Positions 26,003 through 35,585 of a stretch of 64,000 nucleotides of DNA are shown in pieces (position 1 is the first letter of the stretch; the number at the start of each line of letters is the position of its first letter). A program made the translations under genes and the position numbers. Where the stretch lies: positions 1,741,001 through 1,805,000 of the forward strand of contig NZ_JABWRE020000001.1 in NCBI RefSeq assembly GCF_014268815.2, in the 5' to 3' direction. The notes below the pieces were generated by a model, which was not told the origin of the DNA, made no database searches, and saw only the letters and a list, made by a program, of their open reading frames with translations. Origin of the DNA: Pseudomonas urmiensis (GTDB taxonomy: Bacteria > Pseudomonadota > Gammaproteobacteria > Pseudomonadales > Pseudomonadaceae).

Positions 26003-26896
26003 TTAAAGCGCTACGCCAAGCTCATCCAACATTCCGCGCAACGTCGCCCGCCCTTGCTCATCCAAGCCAAACACCGGCCGCCGCGGCTCGCCCACTGCCA
26101 GCCCCGTCAGCGCCAAACCGGCCTTGATAGTGGCCGGCAAACCACCCTTGAGAATGAAATCGAGCACCGGCAATTGCTGGTAGAACAGCGCTTTGGCCTG
26201 CTCCAGCTCACCCGCTCGAATCGCCTGGTACAAGCCCAGGTTGAGCGCTGGTATCAGGTTGGGCGCCGCCGTGCACCAGCCTGTGGCGCCCGCCACGAAC
26301 GCCTCCAGCGCCAGCGGGTTGCAGCCGTTATAAAACGGTACCTGGCCTTCGCCGCGCAGCTGCAACTGGTGCATGCGCTGAATGTCACCGGTGCTTTCCT
26401 TGACCATGGTGACGTTCTCCACCTCGCGCACGATGCGCAAGATCAACTCCACCGGCATGTCGGTGCCACTGGTGGCAGGGTTGTTGTAGAGCATGATCGG
26501 CAGGTCGACGGCAGCGCCAATCGCCCGGTAGTGCTGGAGGATTTCCGTGGCGCTGAGCTTCCAGTAGGCAGACGGCAAGACCATGACGGCATCGGCGCCA
26601 TGGGCCTGGGCGAAGCGCGCGCGGCGAATGGCGCCGGCAGTGGTGAGGTCGGAGACGCTGACGATGCTCGGCAGCCGCTTGCCAATCTGCGCCAGGCTGT
26701 ACTCGGCCACTTGCTGCCACTCAGTGTCACTGAGGTAGGCGCCTTCACCCGTACTGCCCAACGGGGCGATAGCGTGCACACCAGAGGCGATCAGGCGCTC
26801 GATGGACTGGCCCAGTGCCGGCAGGTCGAGTTGTTCGCCGTCGTTGCTGAACGGGGTGATGGTGTAGCCGATGATGCCGTGAAATTCTGTAGTCAT
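26003..26896 (-). CDS. DapA-family (dihydrodipicolinate synthase/N-acetylneuraminate lyase) aldolase
   Basis: A 297-residue class I aldolase. Key elements are the GSTGE pyruvate-binding loop (47-51), Y137 (LPIMLYNNPATSGTDM) and the Schiff-base lysine K166 (VTMVKESTGD). It cleaves or forms a C-C bond with pyruvate as one partner. It is not the biosynthetic DapA: its neighbour is a class II aldolase, and the gene pair is controlled by XRE/AraC regulators, pointing to catabolism of a hydroxy- or keto-acid. The ATG at 26896 has GGAG upstream; the longer frame starts with TTG. It follows the class II aldolase by 33 bp. Confidence 0.88.
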   Translation of the reverse strand: MTTEFHGIIGYTITPFSNDGEQLDLPALGQSIERLIASGVHAIAPLGSTGEGAYLSDTEWQQVAEYSLAQIGKRLPSIVSVSDLTTAGAIRRARFAQAHGADAVMVLPSAYWKLSATEILQHYRAIGAAVDLPIMLYNNPATSGTDMPVELILRIVREVENVTMVKESTGDIQRMHQLQLRGEGQVPFYNGCNPLALEAFVAGATGWCTAAPNLIPALNLGLYQAIRAGELEQAKALFYQQLPVLDFILKGGLPATIKAGLALTGLAVGEPRRPVFGLDEQGRATLRGMLDELGVAL

Positions 26897-26929
26897 GGTT
26901 GTGGGCTCCGCAGGCAAGGCATTGAAAGG

Positions 26930-27712
26930 TCAGTTCAGGCAATCGGCATGGATACGCAAGGTTTGGCGCGCGTAGTAGTTGAACGCAGCGGCGTGACGCT
27001 TGGGTCGGTCGATCCAATCGTGAGCTTCGCGGCCCAGCGCCGGGGCGATGGGCTTGATGGTGCCAGCCGCCATCGCCAGCAGTTGCAGGCGTGCGGCGCG
27101 TTCGATCAATTGGGCGTACACGCAGGCTTGCTCGACGCTGCTGCCGGTCGACAGTTGGCCATGGTGAGAGAGCAGGATGGCGCGTTTGTCACCCAGCGCC
27201 TGGCTGATGATCTCGCCTTCTTCGTTGCCAACCGGCACGCCTGGCCAGGCTTCAAGAAACGCGCAGTCGTCATACAGTGGGCACAGGTCCATGTGCGAGA
27301 CCTGCAACGGCACTTCCAGCATCGACAATGCGGCGACGTGAGTGGGGTGGGTGTGGATGATGCAATTGACGTCTGGGCGGGCGCGGTACACCCAGCTGTG
27401 GAAGCGGTTGGCCGGGTTGGGCATGCCCTGGCCTTCGAGCACTTGCAGGTCTTCGTTGACCAGCAGCAGGTTGCTGGCGGTGATTTCGTCGAAACCCAGG
27501 CCCAACTGCTGGGTGTAGAAGGTGCCTGGCTGCGGGCCGCGGGCGCTGATCTGTCCGGCAAGGCCCGAGTCATGGCCATGCTCGAACAGAATTCGGCAGG
27601 TCAGGGCCAGCTTTTCCCGTACAGTCCACGTATTATCGGCGAGCGAGCCTTGCATCTGCGTCAGGGCCTGGCGCACCAGTTGGTCTTTGCTGTGAGTCAG
27701 GGTCGTTGCCAT
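26930..27712 (-). CDS. Class II aldolase/adducin family protein
   Basis: A 260-residue zinc-type aldolase fold. Metal-binding histidines appear as CIIHTHPTH (H120, H122) and SHHG (H183, H184). The N-terminal VREKLALTCRILFEHGHDSGLAGQISAR is typical. Members are fuculose-phosphate aldolases, ribulose-5-P epimerases, or decarboxylases and oxygenases of unphosphorylated substrates. The Tyr/Glu catalytic set is not decisive here. The ATG at 27712 has AGGACC upstream. It is the first gene of the two-gene catabolic operon divergent from the XRE-cupin regulator. Confidence 0.86.
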   Translation of the reverse strand: MATTLTHSKDQLVRQALTQMQGSLADNTWTVREKLALTCRILFEHGHDSGLAGQISARGPQPGTFYTQQLGLGFDEITASNLLLVNEDLQVLEGQGMPNPANRFHSWVYRARPDVNCIIHTHPTHVAALSMLEVPLQVSHMDLCPLYDDCAFLEAWPGVPVGNEEGEIISQALGDKRAILLSHHGQLSTGSSVEQACVYAQLIERAARLQLLAMAAGTIKPIAPALGREAHDWIDRPKRHAAAFNYYARQTLRIHADCLN

Positions 27713-27795
27713 GGGGAAGGTCCTCGGTGGCGTGATGGTAGAGGTCACTGCTTGCCCGCCTAACTGCTTTGGTCGGTGGAAGGGCGGTCAATCAG

Positions 27796-27831
27796 ATGAC
27801 ACAAATGATCTTATATGACACAAAGTGTCAT
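27796..27831. promoter_or_regulatory. Palindromic operator of the XRE-cupin regulator
   Basis: ATGACACAAAGTGTCAT (27815-27831) is a perfect 7-3-7 palindrome. Its half-site plus spacer, ATGACACAAA, is repeated at 27796-27805, 19 bp (about two helix turns) away. The sites sit between the divergent aldolase (start 27712) and regulator (start 27867) genes. Confidence 0.72.
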
Positions 27832-27866
27832 GCGCAACTGCGTTTTGCCTGGGAAAGCTGCGTCAC

Positions 27867-28409
27867 ATGTCTATCCGACTGAAACTGCTGAGAAAAAAAC
27901 TGGGGATTACCCTGGAGGTGCTGGCTGACAAGGCCGGCATGACCAAGAGCTACCTGTCCAAGGTCGAGCGGGGGCTCAATACCCCGTCCATCGCCACGGC
28001 GCTCAAGCTTGCCCGGGCGTTGAACGTCAATGTCGAAGAGCTGTTCGCCGATGATCCCTCAGGCGAGGCGCGTTACAGCCTGGTGCGCGGCACTGAGCGC
28101 CAGGCCCTGGTGGGCAGCGGTGAGGGGCCGGGCTACGCGGTGTTGACCTCGCAGGTCGGCCTGCGCAGTTTGTTGCCGTTCATGATCCAGCCGCCGAGCG
28201 AATTCAGCGACCCGACCTTCAAGGCGCATGAGGGTGAAGAGTTTCTGTTCGTCCACCAAGGCCAGGTCGAGGTGGATTTCATGACCGAGCGGCTGCTGCT
28301 GGAGCAGGGCGATGCCTTGCACTTCAATGCCCAGACGCCGCACCGCCTGCGTTCGGTCGGGCCACAGCAGGCGCAGTTGCTGGTGGTGGTGCAAGGCAGC
28401 GGCGAGTGA
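27867..28409 (+). CDS. XRE-family regulator with cupin domain
   Basis: A 180-residue regulator. The helix-turn-helix spans ~4-60 (RLKLLRKKLGITLEVLADKAGMTKSYLSKVERGLNTPSIATALKL). The C-terminal cupin spans ~105-178 (HEGEEFLFVHQGQVEVDF, LEQGDALHFNAQTPHRLRSV). The ATG at 27867 starts the conserved part; the frame extending to 27825 would start within the palindromic operator. It is followed 10 bp later by an AraC regulator on the same strand and is divergent from the aldolase pair, so it most likely controls them. Confidence 0.88.
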   Translation: MSIRLKLLRKKLGITLEVLADKAGMTKSYLSKVERGLNTPSIATALKLARALNVNVEELFADDPSGEARYSLVRGTERQALVGSGEGPGYAVLTSQVGLRSLLPFMIQPPSEFSDPTFKAHEGEEFLFVHQGQVEVDFMTERLLLEQGDALHFNAQTPHRLRSVGPQQAQLLVVVQGSGE

Positions 28410-28419
28410 GGGCAGGGCG

Positions 28420-29202
28420 ATGATCGAGGTGTCGCGGTTCTGGCGTGATCCGGCTTTGCCATTCGTCGAAGCGCGGCGTGTCGGTGATGGGCGCCAGGTC
28501 TGCTATGGCGCACATTCTCATGAGAGTTTTTCCATGGGTGTGATCACCGGCGGGCGCAGTACCTATGTGACCGGCGACAGCTGTCATGAAGTCGCAGCAG
28601 GGGCGACGGTGCTGATGAAGCCGGGCGTGGTGCACGCCTGCAATCCGATCGAGGGCCAGCCTTGGTCGTATGTGATGTTGTTCGTCGATGTGCCGTGGTT
28701 GCAGGCCCAGGGGATCAATCTGCCGGATGCAACGCTGAGCACCTCGCCAGCCCTGTACAGCCACTTGTTGCAAGTGCTGGCGGGGTTGTTCGATGGCGAC
28801 ACGCCAGGTCGTGAGGCGCTGTTAGCGGGTTTCTTTCAGGTATTGCCGGGCTATCTGGATCGCCCCTCGGTCACTCGATCTGTGCAGCATCCGCGCCTTG
28901 AGGCCGCAGCTGCGTTCATCCGCGCACATCGACTGGATCCGTTGAGCCTTGAAGAAATCTGCGCTGCAGCCGGACTGTCGCGTGCTTACTTGATCCGTGC
29001 GTTCCGCCAGCGTTTTGGCCTCACTCCGCATGGTTATCTGCTGGATCAGCGCGTGCAGCATGCGCGTGCTCAACTGCGTGTGGGCCGGCCGATTGCCGAG
29101 GTCGCGCTGGAGGCGGGGTTTGCTGACCAGGCGCATTTGCAGCGGGCGTTCAAGCAGCATCTGGCGGCAACGCCTGGGCATTATCGGCAGGCTGTCAGGT
29201 AA
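28420..29202 (+). CDS. AraC-family regulator with N-terminal cupin
   Basis: A 260-residue regulator. An N-terminal AraC-type arabinose-binding/dimerisation cupin (HSHESFSMGVITGG, LMKPGVVHACNP) is followed by two helix-turn-helices at ~160-255 (LEEICAAAGLSRAYLIRAFRQRFGLTPHGYLLDQRVQHARAQL and IAEVALEAGFADQAHLQRAFKQHLAATPGHYR). The start was placed at the ATG after GAGGGCAGGG; the open frame itself begins inside the upstream gene. It could share control of the aldolase operon with the XRE-cupin protein, or regulate the lysE gene downstream. Confidence 0.88.
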   Translation: MIEVSRFWRDPALPFVEARRVGDGRQVCYGAHSHESFSMGVITGGRSTYVTGDSCHEVAAGATVLMKPGVVHACNPIEGQPWSYVMLFVDVPWLQAQGINLPDATLSTSPALYSHLLQVLAGLFDGDTPGREALLAGFFQVLPGYLDRPSVTRSVQHPRLEAAAAFIRAHRLDPLSLEEICAAAGLSRAYLIRAFRQRFGLTPHGYLLDQRVQHARAQLRVGRPIAEVALEAGFADQAHLQRAFKQHLAATPGHYRQAVR

Positions 29203-29256
29203 GGTCGCCTGTTCGCAGTTGAACCGATCCCACAACTACCGCTACAGCGCGATCCC

Positions 29257-29287
29257 TGTAGGAGCGGGCTTGCCCGCGAAGAGGCCG
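29257..29287 (+). repeat. Single REP element
   Basis: GTAGGAGCGGGCTTGCCCGC followed by GAAGAGGCC, the same unit found at 4571-4600, between the araC-type and lysE-type genes. Confidence 0.9.
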
Positions 29288-29305
29288 GTACAGACAATAC
29301 GTTCA

Positions 29306-29899
29306 TCACTCCATAACCAGATACAGGGCACTGGCAACCAGTAGCGCGGCCAGCGTACGATTGAACACCCTCATGTACCTTGGATTGCCCAGATACTGGC
29401 CAATCACACTCCCAGCCCAGGCCCAGCTGGCGATCGACACGAAGCAGATCGGCCCATAGATCCAGATAAACAGCCACAACAGCTGCTGTTCACCGCCGGT
29501 ATAGGCACCCACCCCAGCCAGCGCCGCCAGCCAGGCTTTCGGGTTGAGCCATTGCATCGCCGCACCGTGCCAGGCCGACGGTGCGCGCAACTCCCCCTGG
29601 TTGCCGAGCCCACCCTTGTCACTTGCCAGTCGCCACGCCAGGTACAGCAAGAACAGCACTCCACCCCAGTGCAGTCCCAGACCGATCAGGGGCCAGCGTA
29701 CTAACAGTTCATGCAGGCCCAGGCCAACCACGATCAACAGCAGGCAAAAGCCCAAGCTGGCTCCGACCACATGCCTGAGACTGGCGCGCAGGCCATGCCG
29801 TGCCCCGCTGCCAAGCGCGACGATATTGACCGGCCCCGGTGAAATCGAAGCCGCCAGGGCGAAGGCGGCCATGGACAATGACAGGCTCATGGATGACAT
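29306..29899 (-). CDS. LysE/RhtB-family amino-acid exporter
   Basis: A 197-residue inner-membrane protein with 5-6 hydrophobic segments. The family signature is SISPGPVNIVALGSGARHGLRASL near the N-terminus, with QWLNPKAWLAAL in the middle. Members export basic or small amino acids or homoserine lactone-like molecules. The start was placed at 29899; a second ATG lies at 29890, and neither has a strong ribosome-binding site. The annotated open frame upstream of that is not protein-like. Substrate unknown. Confidence 0.85.
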   Translation of the reverse strand: MSSMSLSLSMAAFALAASISPGPVNIVALGSGARHGLRASLRHVVGASLGFCLLLIVVGLGLHELLVRWPLIGLGLHWGGVLFLLYLAWRLASDKGGLGNQGELRAPSAWHGAAMQWLNPKAWLAALAGVGAYTGGEQQLLWLFIWIYGPICFVSIASWAWAGSVIGQYLGNPRYMRVFNRTLAALLVASALYLVME

Positions 29900-30167
29900 C
29901 TCGTGTTGGAAGATGTCCGCTATCCTGATCAGCAAGCGCGGCGGCGTATTGAATAAAAGTGCCCTGATAGGGTCGCTGCATGCACAGCTGTTACAGGTTT
30001 TGTAATAGTTTCGCGCTGTGAGAAAAAGCGTCTGTGATTGTAGGATCTCCATCCGTATTTTCTATCAAGGTATGTATGAGCACCTTCTCGGAGCCCCCCA
30101 GTTTCAGGCCATCCTGGCCTTCCTTCTCCCCCCGTCCTCGTGACGCTTGCTTCGTGAGTACCCGCTA

Positions 30168-31739
30168 ATGGAATGGCTAGCCGACCCCACGGCCTGGCTG
30201 GGCCTGCTGACGCTTATCGTCCTCGAGCTGGTACTGGGCATCGACAACCTGGTATTCATCGCCATTCTGGCTGACAAGCTGCCCCCGCATCAGCGCGACC
30301 GCGCGCGGGTAATCGGCTTGACCTTGGCGCTGGTCATGCGCCTGGGCTTGCTGGCGAGCATCTCGTGGATGGTTACCCTCACCGCGCCGCTGTTCGAGAT
30401 CTTCGACAAGAGCTTCTCGGGCCGCGACCTGATCATGCTGTTTGGTGGTGTGTTCCTGTTGTTCAAGGCGACCATGGAGCTGCATGAACGGCTTGAGGGC
30501 CATGTCACCCAATCCAGTGGCGCCCTGCGTCATGCCGCGTTCTGGCCCATCGTGGCGCAGATCGTGGTGCTCGATGCGGTGTTCTCGCTCGATGCGGTAA
30601 TCACTGCGGTAGGTATGGTCGAGCACCTGTCGGTGATGATGATTGCAGTGATCTTCTCGATCGGCATCATGATCGTCGCCAGCAAACCGCTGACCCGCTT
30701 CGTCAACGCCCACCCCACCGTGATCATGCTGTGTCTGGGCTTCTTGATGATGATCGGCTTCAGCCTGACCGCCGAAGGCCTGGGCTTCCACATCCCGAAA
30801 GGCTACCTGTATGCGGCAATTGGCTTCTCGATCCTGATCGAGCTGTTCAACCAGTTGGCCCGTGCCCGCCGCAAGCGCAGCTTGCAGCAGCATCGGCCGC
30901 TGCGTGAGCGGACCGCCCATGCGGTACTGCGCCTGATGGGCGGTCGCCGGGTCGAGGCCGACGAGGTCGGTGAAGAGATCGCCGATCTGGTCGAGGGTGG
31001 CGAAGAGCAGGTGCTGTTCGATCGCCGCGAACGGGTGATGATCAGCGGCGTGCTGAACCTGGCCGAGCGGCCGATTCGCACGGTGATGACGGTGCGTGCC
31101 GAAGTCGATGCGATCGACCTGGCGCAAGCGCCCGAAGCCATTACCCAGGCCCTGGCCAACTCGCCATACTCGCGCCTGCCGTTGATTCGCAATGGGCGTA
31201 TCGAGGAACCGTTGGGCTTTGTGCACAAGAAGGAGTTGCTCAAGGAGCTGCTCGACGGCAATCAGCCGGACCTGGAACGCATGGCCCGCGCGCCGCTGAA
31301 CCTGCTCGAAAGCTTCACCCTGCTCAACGCTTTGGAACAGATGCGCAACCAGTCGACGCACATTGCTTTCGTGGTTAACGAGTTCGGTGATTTCACCGGC
31401 GTGCTGACCATGACCGACATCCTTGAGTCGATTGCGGGCGAGCTACCCGACGCCAGCGAGGTCGAGGGGCCGGCGATCATCGAGGAGGAGGGTGGCTTCG
31501 TCGTCAGTGGCGCCTTGAACCTCAGCCAGGTGCAGGCGCGCATTGGCTTCAGCGCGCGTGCCACTGAGGACTACCAGACCCTGGCGGGCCTGGTGATGAG
31601 TCTGCTGGATCGGCTGCCGGTGGTCGGCGACCGCCTGGCCTGGAACGGCTGGAGCATGACCGTGGTGGCGGTGGAGGAGCGCCGCGTGCGTCAGGTGCGC
31701 CTTACACCGAACGCCGACGTTGACGCAGCAGGTGCTTGA
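30168..31739 (+). CDS. TerC-domain membrane protein with CBS and CorC/HlyC domains (YoaE/YegH type)
   Basis: A 523-residue protein. The N-terminal TerC-type membrane domain (1-~230, [23 protein letters not shown] with the conserved acidic GIDN, and [17 protein letters not shown]) has about seven helices. Two CBS repeats follow ([45 protein letters not shown]), then a CorC_HlyC domain at the end ([20 protein letters not shown]). TerC proteins are linked to metal (manganese) export and envelope metalation. The ATG at 30168 matches the usual N-terminus [10 protein letters not shown]. The last 38 bp overlap the convergent rarD gene. Confidence 0.92.
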   Translation: MEWLADPTAWLGLLTLIVLELVLGIDNLVFIAILADKLPPHQRDRARVIGLTLALVMRLGLLASISWMVTLTAPLFEIFDKSFSGRDLIMLFGGVFLLFKATMELHERLEGHVTQSSGALRHAAFWPIVAQIVVLDAVFSLDAVITAVGMVEHLSVMMIAVIFSIGIMIVASKPLTRFVNAHPTVIMLCLGFLMMIGFSLTAEGLGFHIPKGYLYAAIGFSILIELFNQLARARRKRSLQQHRPLRERTAHAVLRLMGGRRVEADEVGEEIADLVEGGEEQVLFDRRERVMISGVLNLAERPIRTVMTVRAEVDAIDLAQAPEAITQALANSPYSRLPLIRNGRIEEPLGFVHKKELLKELLDGNQPDLERMARAPLNLLESFTLLNALEQMRNQSTHIAFVVNEFGDFTGVLTMTDILESIAGELPDASEVEGPAIIEEEGGFVVSGALNLSQVQARIGFSARATEDYQTLAGLVMSLLDRLPVVGDRLAWNGWSMTVVAVEERRVRQVRLTPNADVDAAGA

Positions 31740-32589
31740 AGCCTTCAAGCACTAGCACCAGGACTGCGGCCCAGATCGGCAGGTAGGTCAGCCACTGGTC
31801 GGGGCCGATGGTCTCGCCCAGTAGCAGGGCCACGCCCACCAGCAACACCGGCTCTACATAGCTGAGCAGCCCGAACAGGCTGAAGGGCAACAGCCGACTG
31901 GCCAGCACGTAGGCGATCAGGGCGCAGGCACTGATCGCCCCGAGCAGCGGGATCAAGCCGTACAAGCCTGGGTGTTCGACCAGGTCAGCCGCCGACAGCG
32001 GCCCCTGGATCACGAAGTACAGCGCCCAAGGCAGCAACAGGCACATGTCGCACCACAGCCCGCCCAGGTGATCGGTGCGGCAGCGTCGGCGCAGCACGAA
32101 GTAGATCGGGTAGCCGATCATCACCAGCAGGGTTTCCCAAGCGAAACTGCCATTCTGATACAGCTCATGGCCCACCCCCAGGGCTGCGCAGCTCACCGCC
32201 ACTTTCTGCAAGCGAGACAGACGCTCGCCGTACACCAGTCGCCCGGTCATGACCATGGCCAGCGGCAACAGGAAGTAGCCCATCGACACCTCAAGGCTAC
32301 GCCCATGCAGCGGCGCCCAGAGGAACAGCCACAGCTGCACGCCCATCAACCACGAGGTGCCGACCATGCCGAGCAGCAGCATCGGCGTTTGTCGCACCCT
32401 GGCCAAAAGCTCGCCGACCCGTTTGAAGTCTTTGCTGACCAGCATGAACAAGGTCAGGCAAGGCAGGGTCAGCAGGGTCCGCCAGCCAAAGATCTCCTCA
32501 CCGTCCAGCGGTGCCAACAAGGAGGTGTAGAAATACATCACGGCGAACAAACACGACGCCATGACCGACGAAAGAATGCCTTTTGACAC
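31702..32589 (-). CDS. rarD: RarD-type EamA-family permease
   Basis: A 295-residue inner-membrane protein with ten hydrophobic segments of the drug/metabolite transporter superfamily, RarD branch. It starts [21 protein letters not shown] and contains [22 protein letters not shown] near the end. A GTG start is preceded by GAGG. RarD proteins are described as chloramphenicol-resistance permeases, though the native substrate is unclear. It is convergent and overlapping with the TerC-type gene. Confidence 0.87.
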   Translation of the reverse strand: MSKGILSSVMASCLFAVMYFYTSLLAPLDGEEIFGWRTLLTLPCLTLFMLVSKDFKRVGELLARVRQTPMLLLGMVGTSWLMGVQLWLFLWAPLHGRSLEVSMGYFLLPLAMVMTGRLVYGERLSRLQKVAVSCAALGVGHELYQNGSFAWETLLVMIGYPIYFVLRRRCRTDHLGGLWCDMCLLLPWALYFVIQGPLSAADLVEHPGLYGLIPLLGAISACALIAYVLASRLLPFSLFGLLSYVEPVLLVGVALLLGETIGPDQWLTYLPIWAAVLVLVLEGFKHLLRQRRRSV

Positions 32590-32622
32590 GAATGCCTCGG
32601 TTACAGGAGATGAGCGGGTGGA

Positions 32623-34203
32623 TCAGCCGCGCATGATCTCAGGGCGCGCTGGTTGCGGCAACCGCGAGCTTTGTGCGGCCAAGGCACGCAGGAACTCCTC
32701 CAGCGGCATCGGCCGGGCAAACAGGAAGCCTTGCTGGAAATCTACCTGGCGCTGTTCGAGGTAGTCGCGTTGGGTCTGGGTTTCCACCCCTTCGGCGACA
32801 ATGCCCAGGCCTAGCTTGGTCGACAGCTCGATGATGCTGTCCAAGATGTGCTGGGACAGCGCATCGCCGCCGATCATGGCGACGAAACTTTGGTCGATCT
32901 TCAGGTAGTCGACGTTGAACTGGCGCAGATAATTCAGGCTGGACTGGCCGGTGCCGAAGTCATCCAGGGCAATCATCACGCCCATTTCGTGGAGTTTTTC
33001 AAACAACTCCAGGGTCACTGGCGTGGCTTCGATCAACTTGCGCTCGGTCAGCTCCAGGGTCAGCTTCACCCGGCCTGGCTCGAAGTGCTGCAAGAAGGTC
33101 CGGCAGTCATCGAGCAGGCGCAGGTCGCGGCAATGATCGGCAGTGATATTGATGCCAATATGGAAACCGTCTTCGAGCAGCGCTGCGTACGGCGCCAAGC
33201 CTTGGGCGGTATGCAGCATCAGTGCGCGGGTCATGGCGACGATCTGGCCACTGTGCTCGGCATACGGGATGAACAAATCAGGGCGCACCAGGCCTTCGCG
33301 CGGGTGATTCCAGCGCATCAGCACTTCGGCGCCGGCCCAGCGATAGTCGCCTTTGCGTACTACGGGCTGGAAATAGGGCAGGAATTCATCTGCTTCCAGG
33401 GCGCGATCCAACTCGCTGCGCGGCGACGAGGCGCGGCGGATCTGCCAGCGCACGACACTCCCGGCCACTACCCCAAGCAGCAGCAACAGACTGAGCAGCG
33501 CAGGATAATGATCGCGCATCAGCTCAGCTTGTTTATGTGCGCCATAGCCGCCATGCACACTGAACGGATAGCGCGCCGAGGCTTGCAGCACTGCTGCGGT
33601 CGCGGCCGTCGGCGGGGTACCGTGACGAACCACGCCGTCCTTGCCCATCCAATTATTGCCCACCTGGATCTGCAGGTCCTCGTCCCTGCCGAGCATGCGC
33701 AGTACCGTGAGCAGGTGATCGCCGTCCACCGTGGTGATGGCGCCGCGTGCGCCTTCACTGGCGCGATAGACCAGCAGCGGGTGGCCAGGTGTTACCGAGT
33801 TGCCATCCATCAGCCACAACCGGCCTTCGGTGTAGTCAGCCGCGTTGACGGGTTCGTCAAATTCGCCAAACAGCGAGTTGCAGTAGAGCGTGTTGCGTTC
33901 GAACAGGTTGGTCGAGCGCACGAACGCATTGCGCGTCACCTGGCTGCGCAAGGCCACCTCGACCTCAGCGCAGGGCTTGCCGACCAGGGGAAACAACGAC
34001 CTGGCAGAGGCCGACAAACTGTCCAGGATCTGCTCGATGTGCTGCACCACCTGCTCGGTGGTGGCCTGGCTGCTCTCGCGCAACTCACGCTGCGCCTGCC
34101 AGTTCATCACCGCCGCCCCACACACCAGGGGCAGTGCGCCGACCACCCAGGGCAGCAGGGCGCGCCAGCTCCAGCGGGCGGGACGTTTAACGGAAAGGGG
34201 CAT
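32623..34203 (-). CDS. CSS-motif EAL-domain cyclic-di-GMP phosphodiesterase
   Basis: A 526-residue inner-membrane enzyme. TM1 (~15-33) and TM2 (~232-252) flank a periplasmic CSS domain whose motif reads C108-N-S, with the second cysteine C78. The cytosolic EAL domain keeps the residues of active enzymes: E293 (EVLMRW), ELTER, D414-D415 (DDFGTG), K435 and E471 (EGVET). It should hydrolyse c-di-GMP to pGpG, tuned by the redox state of the periplasmic cysteines (DsbA/DsbB in E. coli CSS-EAL proteins). It is divergent from hpd. A truncated relative lies 1.4 kb away. Confidence 0.92.
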   Translation of the reverse strand: MPLSVKRPARWSWRALLPWVVGALPLVCGAAVMNWQAQRELRESSQATTEQVVQHIEQILDSLSASARSLFPLVGKPCAEVEVALRSQVTRNAFVRSTNLFERNTLYCNSLFGEFDEPVNAADYTEGRLWLMDGNSVTPGHPLLVYRASEGARGAITTVDGDHLLTVLRMLGRDEDLQIQVGNNWMGKDGVVRHGTPPTAATAAVLQASARYPFSVHGGYGAHKQAELMRDHYPALLSLLLLLGVVAGSVVRWQIRRASSPRSELDRALEADEFLPYFQPVVRKGDYRWAGAEVLMRWNHPREGLVRPDLFIPYAEHSGQIVAMTRALMLHTAQGLAPYAALLEDGFHIGINITADHCRDLRLLDDCRTFLQHFEPGRVKLTLELTERKLIEATPVTLELFEKLHEMGVMIALDDFGTGQSSLNYLRQFNVDYLKIDQSFVAMIGGDALSQHILDSIIELSTKLGLGIVAEGVETQTQRDYLEQRQVDFQQGFLFARPMPLEEFLRALAAQSSRLPQPARPEIMRG

Positions 34204-34508
34204 GCTGACCTAATCTTGAGGAAGGAATACGCACAGGATAGCCGTTTGTCGGTTGGCTTGACGCACTTAAAACGCGACAAACCGATTTACGCCAGATAGA
34301 ATCGGTTTACGAATACAACAATAAGGTTCTCCCTCCCGGAGGATCAAGCCCGCCGAGAATGGGTCCATATGACATATCATGGGTTCACGTTGATCATAGG
34401 TGGCTTCCTCGCCCGCAGCGTGCGGGGCATCCCCTGCTCACCACCACGTCTGTCCGACATCCCAAGCACCTGACCAACCGTTAATGCGCTGTAGATGAGG
34501 ACACGAAC
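34204..34508. other. 305-bp divergent intergenic region (CSS-EAL / hpd)
   Basis: No gene is seen. AAACCGATT (34279-34287) and AATCGGTTT (34300-34308) are a perfect 9-bp inverted repeat with a 12-bp spacer, a good operator candidate. The hpd leader also holds a short GC stem (GCCCGCAGCGTGCGGGGC) near 34409-34426. Confidence 0.6.
34279..34308. promoter_or_regulatory. Inverted-repeat operator candidate between the CSS-EAL gene and hpd
   Basis: Perfect 9-bp arms AAACCGATT and AATCGGTTT, 21 bp centre to centre (two helix turns), located 71 bp from the CSS-EAL start and about 200 bp from hpd. Which gene it serves is not clear. Confidence 0.5.
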
Positions 34509-35585
34509 ATGGCTGATATCTTTGACAATCCAATGGGTCTGATGGGTTTTGAGTTCATCGAGCTCGCCTCGCCGACCCCGGGTGTGCTGGAGCCTGTATT
34601 CCAGATCATGGGCTTTACCAAGGTGGCGTCGCACCGTTCCAAGGACGTGCACCTGTACCGCCAGGGCGGTATCAACCTGATTCTGAACAACGAACCCAAG
34701 AGCATCGCTTCCTACTTTGCCGCCGAGCATGGCCCGTCGGTGTGCGGCATGGCATTTCGCGTGCGCAATGCCCATGAAGCCTATGCCCGCGCCCTGGAAC
34801 TGGGCGCCCAGCCGGTCGAGATCGAAACCGGCCCGATGGAGCTGCGCCTGCCCGCGATCAAGGGCATTGGCGGCGCGCCGCTGTACCTGATCGACCGCCA
34901 TGAAGAAGGCAGCTCGATCTATGACATCGACTTCAAGTTCATCGACGGGGTCGATCGCAATCCGGTTGGCGCAGGCCTCAAGCTCATCGATCACCTGACC
35001 CATAACGTCTATCGTGGGCGCATGGCGTACTGGGCAGGCTTCTACGAGAAACTGTTCAACTTCCGCGAGATCCGCTATTTCGACATCAAGGGCGAATACA
35101 CCGGCCTGACCTCCAAGGCCATGACCGCGCCCGATGGCATGATTCGTATCCCGCTCAACGAGGAGTCGTCCAAGGGCGCGGGGCAGATCGAAGAGTTCCT
35201 GATGCAGTTCAACGGCGAGGGCATCCAGCATGTCGCCTTCCTCACCGATGACCTGATCAAGACCTGGGACGCCCTCAAAGGCTTGGGCATGCGCTTCATG
35301 ACCGCCCCGCCGCAAACCTACTACGAGATGCTCGAAGAGCGTCTGCCTGGTCATGGTGAGCCGGTCGATCAGTTGCAGGCCCGCGGTATCCTGCTCGATG
35401 GTGCCTCCGAGGCCGATGACAAGCGACTGCTGCTGCAGATCTTCTCGGAAACCTTGCTGGGGCCCGTGTTCTTCGAGTTCATCCAGCGCAAGGGCGATGA
35501 TGGCTTTGGCGAGGGTAACTTCAAAGCCCTGTTCGAATCGATCGAGCGCGATCAGGTGCGTCGCGGTGTGCTCAGCACCGATTAA
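34509..35585 (+). CDS. hpd: 4-hydroxyphenylpyruvate dioxygenase
   Basis: A 358-residue Fe(II) dioxygenase converting 4-hydroxyphenylpyruvate to homogentisate in tyrosine catabolism; it also supplies pyomelanin precursors. Iron ligands are H162 (LIDHLTH), H241 (IQHVAF) and E323 (FFEFIQRKG), one residue offset from the P. fluorescens enzyme, and length is normal for the Pseudomonas form. GATGAGGACACG precedes the ATG. No other homogentisate gene is nearby, as is usual for hpd in this genus. Its stop overlaps the stop of the convergent CSS-only gene. Confidence 0.97.
   Translation: MADIFDNPMGLMGFEFIELASPTPGVLEPVFQIMGFTKVASHRSKDVHLYRQGGINLILNNEPKSIASYFAAEHGPSVCGMAFRVRNAHEAYARALELGAQPVEIETGPMELRLPAIKGIGGAPLYLIDRHEEGSSIYDIDFKFIDGVDRNPVGAGLKLIDHLTHNVYRGRMAYWAGFYEKLFNFREIRYFDIKGEYTGLTSKAMTAPDGMIRIPLNEESSKGAGQIEEFLMQFNGEGIQHVAFLTDDLIKTWDALKGLGMRFMTAPPQTYYEMLEERLPGHGEPVDQLQARGILLDGASEADDKRLLLQIFSETLLGPVFFEFIQRKGDDGFGEGNFKALFESIERDQVRRGVLSTD

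Noticed and set aside
26054..27763. 569-codon open frame antisense to the aldolase operon
   Set aside because: It covers two genes and their intergenic gap, resembles no family, and has shadow-frame composition.
30053..30167. yybP-ykoY manganese riboswitch before the TerC-type gene
   Set aside because: TerC-family genes often carry it, but the leader lacks the conserved GGGGAGTAG-like and CCG-containing junction sequences.
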